Assembly: GCA_037176885.1 (NCBI GenBank)
Contig: JAWWNJ010000011.1
Span: forward strand, 248,001 to 312,000
DNA length: 64,000 nucleotides
Origin: Favolaschia claudopus
Lineage: Eukaryota; Basidiomycota; Agaricomycetes; Agaricales; Mycenaceae
Direction: 5' to 3'
The notes below the pieces were generated by a model that saw only the letters and a program-made list of their open reading frames with translations, made no database searches and was not told the origin of the DNA. Below are positions 35,724 through 47,174 of this stretch, piece by piece (position 1 is the stretch's first letter; the number at the start of each line of letters is the position of its first letter). The position numbers and the translations under genes were made by a program.

Positions 35724-37034
35724 TCCGCTGTGGCGATCCTCCTCTGTGTAGAATATGTTGGCTCGCGTTGTACTTCATACATTCTCCCTACTGTTGACAA
35801 TCCATCGGTTCCCTCGCTATTGTGTTATTGGGTTTTTACCGGGATCACCGTCAGCGAGTGTAAGCTGGCCGCGGCGGTGCTGCATTATTTCCTCCACTCT
35901 TGGCTTTGGCCAGAGCAGCAACTCTGGCGTGTGTCCAATAGCGCAGACGGAGCGGAGGCATCCTCCGTGTTTTTGCTGCAAATCGCTGACGATCCGGAGT
36001 CAATTATTTTGGCACCTTGAATTTGAAACGTCTTCCTTCTCTACCACCGCGTTCGTTTCCGGGGATCCTGAAGTGCTCCTCCCCTATATACGATGAATAC
36101 TACTAGCATCTGGTTCTCACTGGGGATTCTTCTCGCAATTCCGAGTCTTCGAAATGGCCACATTCGGAATGACGCCAATCATCACTTGCCAAGGACGAAA
36201 CGCTGTGCTCGCGAGTCGGCTTATCGGTCGGCGATGCCTGTTTATCTGTCGGCATTGCTATGCATATGCCGCCCGCCCCCGCTCCCGAATCCCGCCAAGC
36301 TCGCCAATTTGTGCAGATCGGGATTACGACTCAGACGATACATACCTCGATGTTTAGTACCTAGTTTGCCTCTGGAAACTGGTGGCAGTGGTGCTCCAGC
36401 CTCCGAATGGTCTTTGTCTACAGCACTCATATCATTATGCTCTCTTGACTCCGCAGCGCTGCATCCTTCTCGGAATTGACGTCCGCTTTGAAACGGATAA
36501 CCCTGCCACTTTTGAATCGCGGACTTGCTCGCAAATTCTTCGCGGCGGTATAGCCGCATCAAGGCGCAGTGCAAATCGGTCGGCGATCCTTCATTGCGAT
36601 GCTGCCCCACTCTCGCGGCCCGCCCAGCTCTGGGGCAATTGACATCTAACATCCGCCTAGCAAGAGCATTGGCAGCGCTTCGAACCCATGTACGCGTCCC
36701 GTGTCCGAGAAACCCATAACGGCCGATATACGTAGGTTTTCAGGGACTGACAAACGAGCGGATATGGCAATTATTGAGGTTTGGTGTCCTATAGTTCGCG
36801 GCTTCGCGTTCGGTTCTTCTGGCTGGCCGCTGTGAATTGATTTTATGGTCTCCGAGATCGCCTGGGTTCACTGGTAATTTGACTTTGTTCGCTGACTTGG
36901 TGGGCACTGGTGCTGGGAGGTGAAAAGGATGGGGCGAAGGGGTTGTTTTGATAAAAGGTGAGGCTTTGGACGAAGATTGACAAAAACAAAAAGGTTCGGA
37001 AATCATTCGACGGAAAACGAAGCAGAAAATTGCA
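35724..37034. other. Intergenic region with duplicated DUF6593 upstream block
   Basis: From about 36690 to 37034 the sequence matches the upstream side of DUF6593 copy 1, with blocks such as CGGATATGG and CTCCGAGATCG in the same order. The part from 35724 to 36690 has no recognisable gene. Confidence 0.55.
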
Positions 37035-37884
37035 ATGCCGCTCGACACGAATCTCAATCCATACGGAGCCTGGTTCGATGGGAACTCGAGGAGAACTCCT
37101 CGCTCCTCACAAGCAAGCGGCAGCCGGAGCGCACCACCACCGTCCCTCTATGGCGTCCTGCCATACGTCTCCCCGAACCCGAATCAAATGCCCATCCAGG
37201 GCGGCGCATATCCGAATAACACACCCTCTTCCCCACGGCCAGCCACGACAGAATTGATCACATTCTACCTCACCTCGCCGAGCTCTCCACATGCGCACGC
37301 GAATTCTCAATCCGCGGGCGTCAACGTACTAAACTGCACCGTGCTCGATGCCCGCAGCTCGCGCGTGCAGTATACGATTTCGACGGATAACAGCTTGGCT
37401 GGGTATACGGTGTTCAAGAGCGTTTTGGACGGGCGGAGTGTGGGGCTGATTGAGTGGGGGAGGGGAAAGACGAGTGTGGAAGTGAGGGGTGCGGTGCAGA
37501 AGCAGGAGACGAAGACGTGGTTGAGGGTGTCGAGGAACCAGACGTGGGTGGTTTCTTTTTCTTTGGCCAGAATCAATATTCATGCTGTTTGCTTCTGCTG
37601 TGCAGATACAGGACGATGACCGTTCGAGGGTTTCAGTACACTTGGTCCCCGGATGACCAGTATATCAATGTCAGTACATACTGCTCCTCGACCTACAAAT
37701 GATCTCATTGGCTTGCCTACCCCAGCTCTGCTCCACAGGTCCAACCTCGACGTTCCTAGGTCGAATATCGCGCGGTGACGAAACGGTAGTCATAGAGCTG
37801 ACTCCGGATGCCATTCAGCTGAATCTGCAAGATGCTTCCATCGTCGCAGCGGTCCTGCTTCTTTGTGGGCAAAATATCGATTAA
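37035..37884 (+). CDS. DUF6593 domain protein, copy 2
   Basis: Paralogue of the 25.7-kb gene. Exons 37035-37543, 37606-37669 and 37726-37884 total 732 nt (243 aa). The second and third exons have exactly the same lengths (64 and 159 nt) as in copy 1. It opens MPLDTNLNPYGAWFDG, has a shorter Ser/Pro linker, then LITFYLTSPSSPHAHA, LNCTVLDARSSRVQYTIST, NSLAGYTVFKSVLDGRSVGL, TMTVRGFQYTWSPDDQYIN and FLGRISRGDETVVIELTPD, ending in CGQNID. The gene appears intact. No signal peptide or membrane helix is clear; the C-terminal hydrophobic stretch is part of the domain. Function unknown. Confidence 0.9.
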
Positions 37885-38422
37885 TCATGACAAGGGGATT
37901 GCGTCTGTCGCTGGGCGACTCTAAGCTACGAATATGAATCGGTTGAGCGTAAGTCATGGCTTTTTGCGAGCCGAACTTTACTTACTCGGAGCTCCTCAGC
38001 CGGTTCAGGGTTTCTGAGGGACGAAGTAGTTCTCCGTTTCCGTAGAGTTTGAATATTGTATACACTGTAGAGCAAATAATCAGCCACGCACATTCTCTCA
38101 GGCTCCAGGGGACGGCAGCTGATTCGTTGACGCACTGAGGAACATACTAAAAAGACAGTCGAGCGGGCTGACATTTGCTTACTTCCATGGCTACTTTCGT
38201 CAGACAGACGACAGAAGCTGAGACCAGTCATATGTAACCTTCCACTTCCTCTCCGTATCTGAGGGAGGCCGACGACCAAGGTGGCCCGTTTTTACATCAC
38301 GCGGAATGAGGTGTAACTGGCGAAGTCAGATGGATTCCAGATCAAGGAGCCAGTGGGCGACATAGAGGAAGATATGACTTAAGAGAACTAGGTGCAGCAT
38401 TGCGGTGCCCCAGCCAACCATC
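37885..38422. other. Spacer between DUF6593 copy 2 and MYND pseudogene
   Basis: Holds the 3' flank of the DUF6593 gene and the 3' side of the pseudogene. No gene is supported. Confidence 0.5.
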
Positions 38423-39050
38423 TCAGAGCTCGAGCACAATGACCGTCGCTCCCTCCTCATCCACCACCACAGCCTCCCATATCTCTCCTCGTTTATCTCC
38501 CCGACCTCATCATCGCCATCACCCCACCGAGCATCCGCACCGCTATCTCCTTCAACTCGCTCACCGGCCCCTCGTTCTCCCCCGCAAGAACGTCCACTTC
38601 ACCAGGCCGCCCTCGATATCCCATTTGAGCAACAGCACCAGCATCCTCGTCCTTGCATCCTTATCCGCATACCTCTTGCCTTGTATCCACCCACCGTGAC
38701 ATCCTTCGAGTCACCTTGTCGGAATATATTCCCTACTCGAAGGCAGTGGAGACCCAGGCGTCGGTCGGGCTTCTCTTCCCAGGACAGGATGTGGGTGAGG
38801 GCGATTACGGTCTTGGCACTAGGGTACTCGTGGTGGAGGATTCTTTGCGGGTGGAGGTCGTTCGGACCTCTACATAGACGGAGCAAAGTCTCGTCATGAG
38901 GAAGTTGGAAAGAGCGCTGATACGAGAAACCCGGGGCCGCGCGCAAAAGTTGGAGTGACACGCGCGCTAACGGAGGCTTGACATTTCGAGAAGTACATCT
39001 CCCGGCGACACTGCGATTACCCCGCACCGAAAGTGGAAGGCGAGGCGATG
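38423..39050 (-). pseudogene. Decayed, 5'-truncated copy of the MYND zinc-finger gene
   Basis: The minus strand aligns with the 3' third of the 28.4-30.3 kb MYND gene. Matched parts, in order, are the finger region (about 39020-38973, reading like QCRREMY, then a CQA block), the TTTCTCGTATCAG exon end, the start of the last exon (ACCTCCACCCGCAAAG against ACCTACACCCGCAAGG), CTCACCCACATCCTGTCCTG, GAGAAGCCCGAC, and the 3' end down to the GCTCGAGC block. Small insertions after GAGAAGCCCGAC shift the frame, and a TAG follows in the parent frame. The first two thirds of the gene are missing. It ends about 100 bp from the OMA1 stop codon. Confidence 0.8.
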
Positions 39051-39147
39051 TACAGCTGACGATATTTCCCCGTTTGAGCAAGGATACTTCCAATATATTC
39101 ACGGAGCTCTCACCACACGCAGAAGAACCAATCCCCATACCCGGTCC

Positions 39148-40925
39148 TCAAAACACCGCCCCCGTCCTCACATCCCTGCTCACCCTCTTGATATACCCCC
39201 TCCTCCGCATATCCTCCAACTTCGCACATTCCGGATTCGACTGATATATATTATAGCTCTCGGGCAAAAGCGTCTTCAAGTGCTACAAACATCCGTTCAT
39301 CATCAGTGATCTCTAGGAAACCGAAGGTAGAGGAGAAGGAAACTGACCGCAATGCGTTCAGACGTCTGTGGATGTGTACGCAAGAACGTCGGGATGTTGT
39401 TTCCCTCCTCGAGCCTACTCATGTCCTCGAAGAACCTAGACGCACATGTCAGGCTAAATGAGAAAGAAATACGACGCACGACACGACACCACTTACCGAG
39501 GTGCAGCGCCAGGATCGTAGCATGCCCGGGACATGAGCTTGAGGCCGACGATATCCGCTGGGTGTCATATTCAGTGGAATTCACTTTCAAGATAGCGGCT
39601 TCTCACCCTCGGTTTCGAGCGCCCTCGAATGCGGCAGCGAATGAAGCAAATTCGCCAGCACCGACGAAATCCCAAAATCCACGCCCAGCAACGCAAGAAG
39701 CCCCATGACCGGGAACAGCAGCTTCGACTGCGACAGCTGCTCCGCCGAATGCCGCATCGCGACGTGTCCAATTTCTACATCGCGTGTCCGTCAGTCTCAA
39801 TTGAATCGCAAAGCAGCAGAGAAAGAGAGAAGACGACGACCCACCATGCCCAATGACAGCCGCCAACCCCTCCTCATTCTTTGCCACCGGCATAATCCCC
39901 GTCGATACACAAACAAGCCCCGGCGCCGCAAACGCATTCACGAAATTCCTATCATCCACCACCAACACCGTCCACTCCTTCTCCGAATGCATCGTCGGCG
40001 AGCGGGGGATCTCCGACCCCGGCATATGCATGATCTCCGCCCAAGGATCGAATAGCGCAGAGCTTTCCGGGTCCGCATGAGCAGCGTCGCCCTCGAGGTA
40101 CCCGAGATTCGACGCAGTTATGATGCGCCGTGTGATACGTCGAACCTCTTGTGTTAAAGGATGGTGGATGGGTAAGATTCTGCCTTGAAATTGTCGGAGC
40201 GTGTCTTGGAGGGCTTGTTGTCGTAGGAAGTCTTCTTGCTGCTTTGATACAGCCATGAATCGACGACGTCCCGTTTCTGGCGCGTTTTCCAGACTGCCAA
40301 TCAGCATTAGATTGAGATTCATCTGGACGAAACACGGCGGCGATCGGAACGTTTTTCCCCAGGTAAAAAGACGTCTATCACTGTCGTTCTTCTGCTCGAC
40401 GTGTTTACGATGTTTGAAGACATCAACACCTCTTGTTGGCAGTCTCGCAGACGAAAAGATGAACCCTTCGACCAGTGAAAAAATCGATGGTAAAGGATGT
40501 ATTTTTCCTTCCTTTGTTCGGATGGGGCCGAAATAGTCCTCTTGACTGCAATTTTTCCACCGGAAGGGTTCATTTTTGCAACGTCAAACCTGCCGCCAAA
40601 GAGGTGCTGTTCCTGTCAATTTCTCGAGAATCGGTAAATACTCTTCGCAAGAGACATTTGGTCTTTTCACCATGGGGAAAACGTCTCGCGCCCGCAGTGA
40701 GAGAAACACGCACTGAGAGACATAGAAGCCGCCTAGGAGGAGTCCAGCAGTCACACCAAGAATTGTACCAGAGTTTTTATCGAGTAACGGTTTCTTGGTC
40801 GGACGCAGTGGCCCAGAATACAATCTAACATGACGCGCTGCGACTTCAAAACTGCGGCCATTAGGATTTGCTCGTCTAAACCAGAGTCCTGATCGTCGTA
40901 GAGCGTGATTCAGGACCTGCAACAA
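39148..40925 (-). CDS. OMA1: Mitochondrial inner-membrane metalloprotease OMA1 (peptidase M48)
   Basis: Zinc metalloendopeptidase of mitochondrial quality control, which cleaves misfolded or surplus inner-membrane proteins under stress. Exons 40925-40714, 40293-39845, 39774-39607, 39557-39497, 39435-39348 and 39282-39148 total 1,113 nt (370 aa). The N-terminus is Arg rich (LNHALRRSGLWFRRA), a mitochondrial presequence, then a helix with TILGVTAGLLLGGFYVS. HLENAPETGRRRFMAVS follows, as in yeast Oma1. The zinc site HEIGHVAMRHSAEQL is formed across an intron (H-G|AA), and ETEADIVGLKLMSRACYDP gives the third zinc ligand. The end is RDVRTGAVF. The first intron is 420 nt, about seven times the local norm. 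Confidence 0.95.
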
Positions 40926-41627
40926 ATTGTCAACAGACGAATGAAGTAAAGGCTCTGAACCAGACCGTCGACATTTAAAATTCTAAAATTCGGTGAGTAC
41001 AATGTCTTGTCCCGAGCCGTTCTTCGAAGGAGAGAATTCCCCCCGCCCCTCCACCGCCCCTCTATCTTTATAGTCGAAAGTGCCGACGAGACGCGTATTC
41101 AGCCGGGCAAGGTGGTGGGAACGCGTAAGAATGTGAGGCGTGACAGTCACAAGTCACAGCCGCCTCTTGTGCTTGGACCTCCAACGATACTGCTGCTGCA
41201 AAGGTTATGGATCACTGCTCGTCTCAGCTTGTAATTGGCATAGTCAGAGCCTTGGCAGATTACTCTTGTTCGAATTCGCCGTGGCTCAGCAACGCGTCTC
41301 GGATTTTTTTCTTTCGATTTCTCGTCTCCAGTCCCAAGCTCGTGTCTCATGTTTCTCTATTCATCGGTGTCGACCCTCACTGTCGAGTTCGTCCTACCTT
41401 TGAGGAAACTTCAGCGCCGCCCTGGTACTGGCTCCTTGACATTGTACAACGCATCTTCTTAACTCGGAGTTCATGATCTGTCTCAGACCCGATGCCCCAC
41501 TTCCGAAAGATGCTAAATCTTCTTCCGTCAGCGGATGAAGAATTCAGGGTGTCTCGTCCCCCCGATTCACTCCCCAAAACACATAAAACCACGGCGGACA
41601 AAAATCCTCTCTCAAGAGTCTTTCATA
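40926..41627. promoter_or_regulatory. Divergent promoter region, OMA1 and DUF6534 gene
   Basis: 702 bp between two divergent starts. A TCTTTATAG element at about 41067-41075 could serve as a core promoter. No gene is supported. Confidence 0.5.
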
Positions 41628-42994
41628 ATGCCATTGCCATTACTGTATAATCATACCCGGATAGAAGTTGCAACCTATGTTCTCGGCGGATGGGTGCGTT
41701 CTCCTCCCCTCTCTCTAGATGTCGTCTCACTGACGCCCTCCTCACCCTCAGGACATCGGCATTTGCGCCGACTTGTTTTTCCAAGGCATCCTCTACACAC
41801 AATTCATCCGCTACACGAAAATATGCAAACGCGACTCGCCCTGGCTCAAGCTATTCGTGGCTGGGTTAGCATCTCTAACGACTTTGAAATCGATCCAGGC
41901 TATGTATGGCACCTCAGTCTCTTGCATTATGTGACCAATTCAGACCTGCCTGCCATCCCAGCTCGATGCTATGGCTTCAGAATGTCATAAAATTCGAAGA
42001 TCTTGCCTCAGCGTCAGTTCTGTGGCGGACGCATTGGCTGTTCCACCTTACTGTGATAGGCTCCGCCTTGGTGGCATTTTACGTTCAGTTGCCATTTTTC
42101 TGTGTCCGTCTGTGGGTAAGTGCTCAGCTCTGGCTCTCACTCATCATTTACACTCATTTTGTACCAGGTTATGTCTCGAAACATCTATATCGTTTTTGTC
42201 GTCTCTCTCCTGTTCGTCATGGCTCTCGCGGCCGCGTCTGCTGCGGTACGCTTCATCTATTCCGGCCTGTTGATGCTAGCAATAATACTGCCAGACCTTC
42301 TACATATTTAGGCGGGACTTTGACAGAGGGCTTGACTGGCGTACGTTATGAGTCCTATAACAATCAACGTTCATTGATCTTGTCTCTAGTTGCGGTGCAT
42401 CTGGGTACCGCTTTTCTAGGCGATTTGATTTTGACGGTCGGAATTGTAGTGTTCCTAATAGTCAGTCTTTTCCCCAAATCGTTCAAATCTTTCGTCAATT
42501 CATCCAAATTTTCAGCGCCATTCCCGGGTCGTAATCCCTCACGGAGAAACTGCACATATGGTCACCGGACTTCTACGATTGACAATCCAGGTATCTACCC
42601 CATCGTTCAACTCAGTCGCCCCGAGATTCATTCATCTGGATTGCAGTCTGCAGCGCCTTCCGCCATGGTAGCCCTCGTAAACTTCATCGCCGCCACACGA
42701 ATCAACGTTACAAACGAACGTATCCGCGTAGAACTCATGCTTTGTGAGATCTCGAACATGGTTCTTCCGCAGCTATACGCCATGTCTGCCATGTGGACAC
42801 TCAATTCAAGAGAAGACATCCGTGCGGAGGCCGAAGGCGCGTCCGAACTGGATACCTTTAGTCTTGTGCCCGCTCCTCCTCCTGCAGATGCCGATCGCGA
42901 ATGGAGCGCAAACGATTCGATTCACGAGACAAGTCCAGGACCCTCGCTCGACATTTTGGATGAAAAGTCGCCACCAGAGCGGTTCCCCGTCTAG
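41628..42994 (+). CDS. DUF6534 multi-pass membrane protein
   Basis: Seven-helix-type membrane protein family abundant in Agaricomycetes; function unknown. The ATG at 41628 opens MPLPLLYNHTRIEVATYVLG. Exon 1 ends at 41693, and exon 2 continues with DIGICADLFFQGILYTQFIR, then LKLFVAGLASLTTLKSIQA. Later exons give MLWLQNVIKFEDL, HWLFHLTVIGSALVAFYVQL, MSRNIYIVFVVSLLFVMALA, a short AGTLTEGLTG exon, and AVHLGTAFLGDLILTVGIVV. The domain core near the end is SAMVALVNFIAATRINVTNE, then VLPQLYAMSAMWTLNSREDI. A Pro/Ser/Glu-rich cytosolic tail of about 60 residues closes it. The family call is good; splice joins in the middle are less certain. Confidence 0.83.
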
Positions 42995-43916
42995 CTGATC
43001 CTTGAGTGGATCGATTTCGGACACTATAGAGCCTATATTGAAATAATTACTGTAATTTCGGATTTGCTTTATTTCATGATGAATACAATGTAGCGGAGCT
43101 TCTTGATTGTTTTTGGCCTACACACTGAGTACGGGTCTTCCTGGGTAAACCGTCACGCCGACAGACAGATCAAGAAAAACGGCAAATGCCGCATATCTCG
43201 GTATATGCTCAAGCAGGTGATCGCACCTGAAAGCAGGCTCGCAAAACGCCGCCAAACCTAATCATACTCGAGGTAGAGCCGAACAAGCGGCATTATCGCG
43301 CTGGCAGCTGCTGAACTTGAATTTGTCTGCCCTCCGGGATTGGCGACGTCTTGGAAAACTCCCCCATCCAAATCTATTAAGTATCGCCCTTTGTTTGAGC
43401 TCTCTGCGGCGAGCAACGTGTTCCAAATACTTCCTATTGCACTGCAGTATTTCCTTCACCATAGTGGTTGTAGTCGGTTTTCGGGATCAAAGTGAGTATC
43501 AATCATTTTTCATCAATCATGTTCGAATTCTATTCTTCTCTTCTCTCTCATTCAGTACTTCAGGCCACAATTTCCATTGGACCTCTCGATTGGCACCGAG
43601 CGACAGTGCCTCTCCCGCTTCACTGTCTCCAAATTGTTTTATTTTAACCAAGTGCAGGTGCAGATAAGTATCGATCCTCTGCGGAGTGGGGAACAAATAG
43701 TTGGTAAAACTTTCACCTGAAGCGAGAGTCCGTTCTAGTTTTGAATGCGGGCGCGATATCTGCAGAAGGATGTATTGGTGGGCCTGAAAATAACATGATC
43801 ATCAACCGTTCATCCACGGAGTTGGGTCGTGCGTCCGTCCCGCCGGCGGCTGTCGTTCAATCATCCAATGTAAAAAGAAACGCCCGTTAAATGCGATCTC
43901 CGCCTTACCTCCAACA
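42995..43916. other. Intergenic region
   Basis: About 920 bp between two plus-strand genes. Short open frames near 43317-43667 have no recognisable domain. No RNA gene or repeat is apparent. Confidence 0.5.
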
Positions 43917-44882
43917 ATGACCTCCTCCTCTTCGTCCTCCAAAGAGCCCTCCTCCTCGCAGCTCGGAAAAAAGCCAGCTTTGAGCAGGCTGACAATCGGT
44001 GCCCCTCCACCAACATCACCGTCATCGAGTCCGAACGACAGACGCCATATCGAATATGAGGCCAGTACCAGATCGCCTCAAGCTAGACGGCGTCGACGGA
44101 CGTCGAGTCCACCGATAATGTTTGGGGCGGGGATGTACGACTTGCCAGCCCCGAAGCCTCCCAGACCACTGATCAAGCTGGACAAGAAACAGCAGGCAGC
44201 CTCCGCGACTCCCCCCAATTCACCCTCCATCCACAGCCCAAGCCGGACAAATCGATGGTTTCGTCGGACACGGACACCAGCCCCATCCCCTTCCACACAG
44301 CTTTCTGCTCCCATCTCCGCTGTCATTCACTCTCCAACGACGCTCAGTGATTCCGTCCGAGCAATTGATGCCGCACTGAATACTGGAGGCTATGACAGTG
44401 AAAGGCCGTTACCGACTACGCCTCTCGTATTTGCTTCTTTTTATGGGCAGTACGAAGACGATAGCGTCAGTAGTCTGCAGGATAGTACGTTTTCACGACC
44501 GGAGTCCTCGTCACTCGACGAAGAGTTTTTCGACGACAGTAATTGGATGTTGGACGATCTGGGTTGCGACAGTGAGACGAGAGCGCCGAGTCCCATTCAT
44601 TTCGCCGAAGCATCTCGTCCAATCTCATTTTCCCCCCATGACGCGCTGCATCCGACCACATCTTCTTTTGATTGGGCACACGGACACGGTGGGGCGGAAA
44701 CTCGGCCAAACACACCTCTCGTTCCCGACTCGATGGCGGCTTTCAACACCAAGATTCTGAGTCATTATTGTGGGGGAGCTTCTACGAGATCGACAGCGAA
44801 GGAAAGATGGATTGGCGAATGGAATGAGGATGACATGCAGGAGGTCATTAGGAAATTACGCTCGTTGAGATCATTTACGTGA
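43917..44882 (+). CDS. Hypothetical, largely disordered protein, single exon
   Basis: 321 residues without introns, unusual among its neighbours. I do not recognise it. The first 150 residues are Ser/Pro/Arg rich, with SSSSSSKEPSSSQLG, QARRRRRTSSPP and RTNRWFRRTRTPAPSPS, and look disordered and phosphorylatable. LSDSVRAIDAALNTGGYDSE and VFASFYGQYEDDSVSSLQD lead into an acidic section (EEFFDDSNWMLDDLGCDSE). The C-terminal 45 residues look folded and helical: AAFNTKILSHYCGGASTRS, then RWIGEWNEDDMQEVIRKLRS. Such a short conserved C-terminal helix often acts as a docking segment, which is inference only. Confidence 0.7.
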   Translation: MTSSSSSSKEPSSSQLGKKPALSRLTIGAPPPTSPSSSPNDRRHIEYEASTRSPQARRRRRTSSPPIMFGAGMYDLPAPKPPRPLIKLDKKQQAASATPPNSPSIHSPSRTNRWFRRTRTPAPSPSTQLSAPISAVIHSPTTLSDSVRAIDAALNTGGYDSERPLPTTPLVFASFYGQYEDDSVSSLQDSTFSRPESSSLDEEFFDDSNWMLDDLGCDSETRAPSPIHFAEASRPISFSPHDALHPTTSSFDWAHGHGGAETRPNTPLVPDSMAAFNTKILSHYCGGASTRSTAKERWIGEWNEDDMQEVIRKLRSLRSFT

Positions 44883-45170
44883 ACGGAAGTAGAATTTATA
44901 ATGCCCCATGCATAATTGTATCCTCGGGATGAGAAACACGCTGTACTGATGGAAAACTGAAAGATGCCCGCACTAAGTATGAGTTGGAAAATACAAGCTT
45001 TCGTAATTCTTTGGTAGTAAAATCAACCGTCACTGGGAACCTATGTTGAAAGACATAATTCAGCAGCGACTGTGATGCACCGAAGCATCTTGCAACATTC
45101 TGAAGCTTAAATCAAACACATGCTCACGTATTTACAAATACATTTCCGAAACCTCATTAAAAATTCGGGC
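44883..45170. other. Convergent spacer
   Basis: 288 bp between the stop of the disordered-protein gene (plus) and the stop of the first NmrA-like gene (minus). It holds two 3' flanks and no gene. Confidence 0.5.
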
Positions 45171-46613
45171 TCACGCAGACGACCCCTTCTTCTCAATCAA
45201 CGATTCCATTTCAGCGCGAATGGTTCCCAACATATCATCCGTAGACTTCACAGGTTTCCATCCAATAGAGCGGGAGCGCGTCGCCCGGCATCGAGAGTTC
45301 GAGCCCAAGTAGGCTGTTCCCTGTACGGAACATGGTCATTATTGTGAGCCTTTGTGACCGTTATTGAAAACAAGAAACAAACCCCGAAGTATTTGTCGAG
45401 TTCCGCCTGGCTGAAAGTGGTTGGCTCCGGATTATCGGTCTTTCCCAATGCAACAAGAGCCGAGCCAATGCCTTTCCCGACGTCGTATAAAGAATGCTCG
45501 CCATTGGCACCAAAATAAAACCCATTCCATCCGTGTCCAGTACTTGCATCCGCAACAACTTGATCATACAGAGTTGCATACAAGTCGGCGACTATTGAGT
45601 GAAAGATAGTTGAGGTATTTCGGAACGATTTTGCAATAACGACTGCACTTACGCTCGTGGATTTCAACATTTGGCCAAAGATTTTTGCCTTCTCCGACCA
45701 TACCCGCCCTCCCACGATCCAGGGCGGCGGAAATGAGTAGGGGAATTTGTTGAGAGTGCGGGTTTTGAATTCCCAGGTCAACAAGGGGACCGGTGGCAAG
45801 CCCATAAATAGTTGACGGAAGAACAATGTAGGTTTTGACATAACCTGGAGGGAAAGCTGAGGATTTTTTTACTGAAGCGAAACATCCACTCACCTTCACT
45901 GTCTGCGGCAACGATCTCCAGATCGACCTCTCTGTGCATTTGCGTAGGAGCGATACTCTGGATTTGGTTGACGTCCGAATCATCATATATTGTGACGTCG
46001 GAGTGCATTCCTCTGGCGTCGTCGGAGATCACGCCTATTGGCACACCTTGAGTATATGGTCGCGTAAATATTTGCAGGGAATGATACCTGTGCCAGACTT
46101 GGGGGGGGAAGGGACACTTGAGTAAGACAGCATAATCGGTATCTCAAGCCGGTAGTTCACTCACTGTGTTGATGAAAATGGGGACAACCCCCAGCGCGTG
46201 CCGTTTTTTCAAGCCCGCCAGCGTAGCCTTTGCTGCTCCTAAGTCATCGCAATCCGCCTGGGGAACTCATGACGGGGGTTCTAGCTGTACAATTATATTG
46301 CGAACCGCAGCAATGACGACGTCTGCTTTACTCGCGAGTTTCTCCAGGAGTGGAAAATCGGAGTGTGAGCCAACTACGGCTTTGACGGCGCCTAGATCTT
46401 TGAATTTCTCTGCTTTCTTGGGATCGCGAACAAGCACAGTGAACTGGAAAGCATCGGAGTGCGGATGAGCTAGAAATCGAGCCAGGATAGACCCTCCGAT
46501 ATATCCTGTCAATTGCACCAGCCTTCATCAATGGATTGGGAGACGATAAGTAGAGTACAAGGCGTACCTGTCGCTCCAGTGAGGAGGAAGTTGGTTTTCG
46601 TCGTGTTAGACAT
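45171..46613 (-). CDS. NmrA-like NAD(P)-binding Rossmann protein (tandem copy A)
   Basis: Atypical extended SDR of the NmrA/epimerase kind. The ATG at 46613 gives MSNTTKTNFLLTGATG, and the next exon continues YIGGSILARFLAHPHSDAF, so the T-G-A-T-G-Y-I-G-G dinucleotide motif spans an intron. FTVLVRDPKKAEKFKDLGA follows. Later blocks are ADVVIAAVRN, MHSDVTIYDDSDVNQI, TYIVLPSTIYGLATGPLVD, NPHSQQIPLLISAALDRGRA, LYATLYDQVVADASTGHGWN, ALGKTDNPEPTTFSQAELDK and an end in KKGSSA. No catalytic Y-x3-K pair was confirmed, so it may bind cofactor without classic SDR chemistry. It has a tandem copy 0.56 kb upstream. Confidence 0.82.
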
Positions 46614-47174
46614 GTACAGATAGCTGGATGTGGAGGGGAGCAAGATTCGAGCAAATACAGCAAGCTCACGCGTGACGTCAATCGTTGTCCAAAATTACAC
46701 GGAGTGTAGCCAATCATTGACAAGGAAGGTGCGGCGGAAGTCGGCGGTTCAGAGAAACTCTATGCGCTGGTTGTGCGCTGGACGTTTCATCATCGACTTG
46801 GCACCCGGCGGTAAGGTACAATCTTGAAGCGACAACAATCGATTATTGTTTTCAAACAAGCTGCCTGTGGAACATGGAGAAAATATGTCAGTGTGTGATT
46901 TGAAGCCTTGGTACGACTGACAGCGGCTTCCCGGCGAAGGCCAGTCCCAAATTCCATAAAGTTCAAACTTGAAGTTACCCAGATGCATCCAACTGTATTT
47001 CAACATGTTCGAATACTTCGATTTACGTAACCCCAGCTTTTTCGAGCTGAATTGCGGATTAGCGAAAATGGGTGGCCGCGTTAAACAGTGGGCCAGCTCC
47101 CAGCTCGAACGAAGTTGAAAGTTAACGTTGTTTTTTGAGTTTTATAGATACATCGACCTTGAGGAAATATGTGT
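46614..47174. other. Spacer between the tandem NmrA-like genes
   Basis: 561 bp containing the 3' flank of copy B and promoter of copy A. No further gene is supported. Confidence 0.5.
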
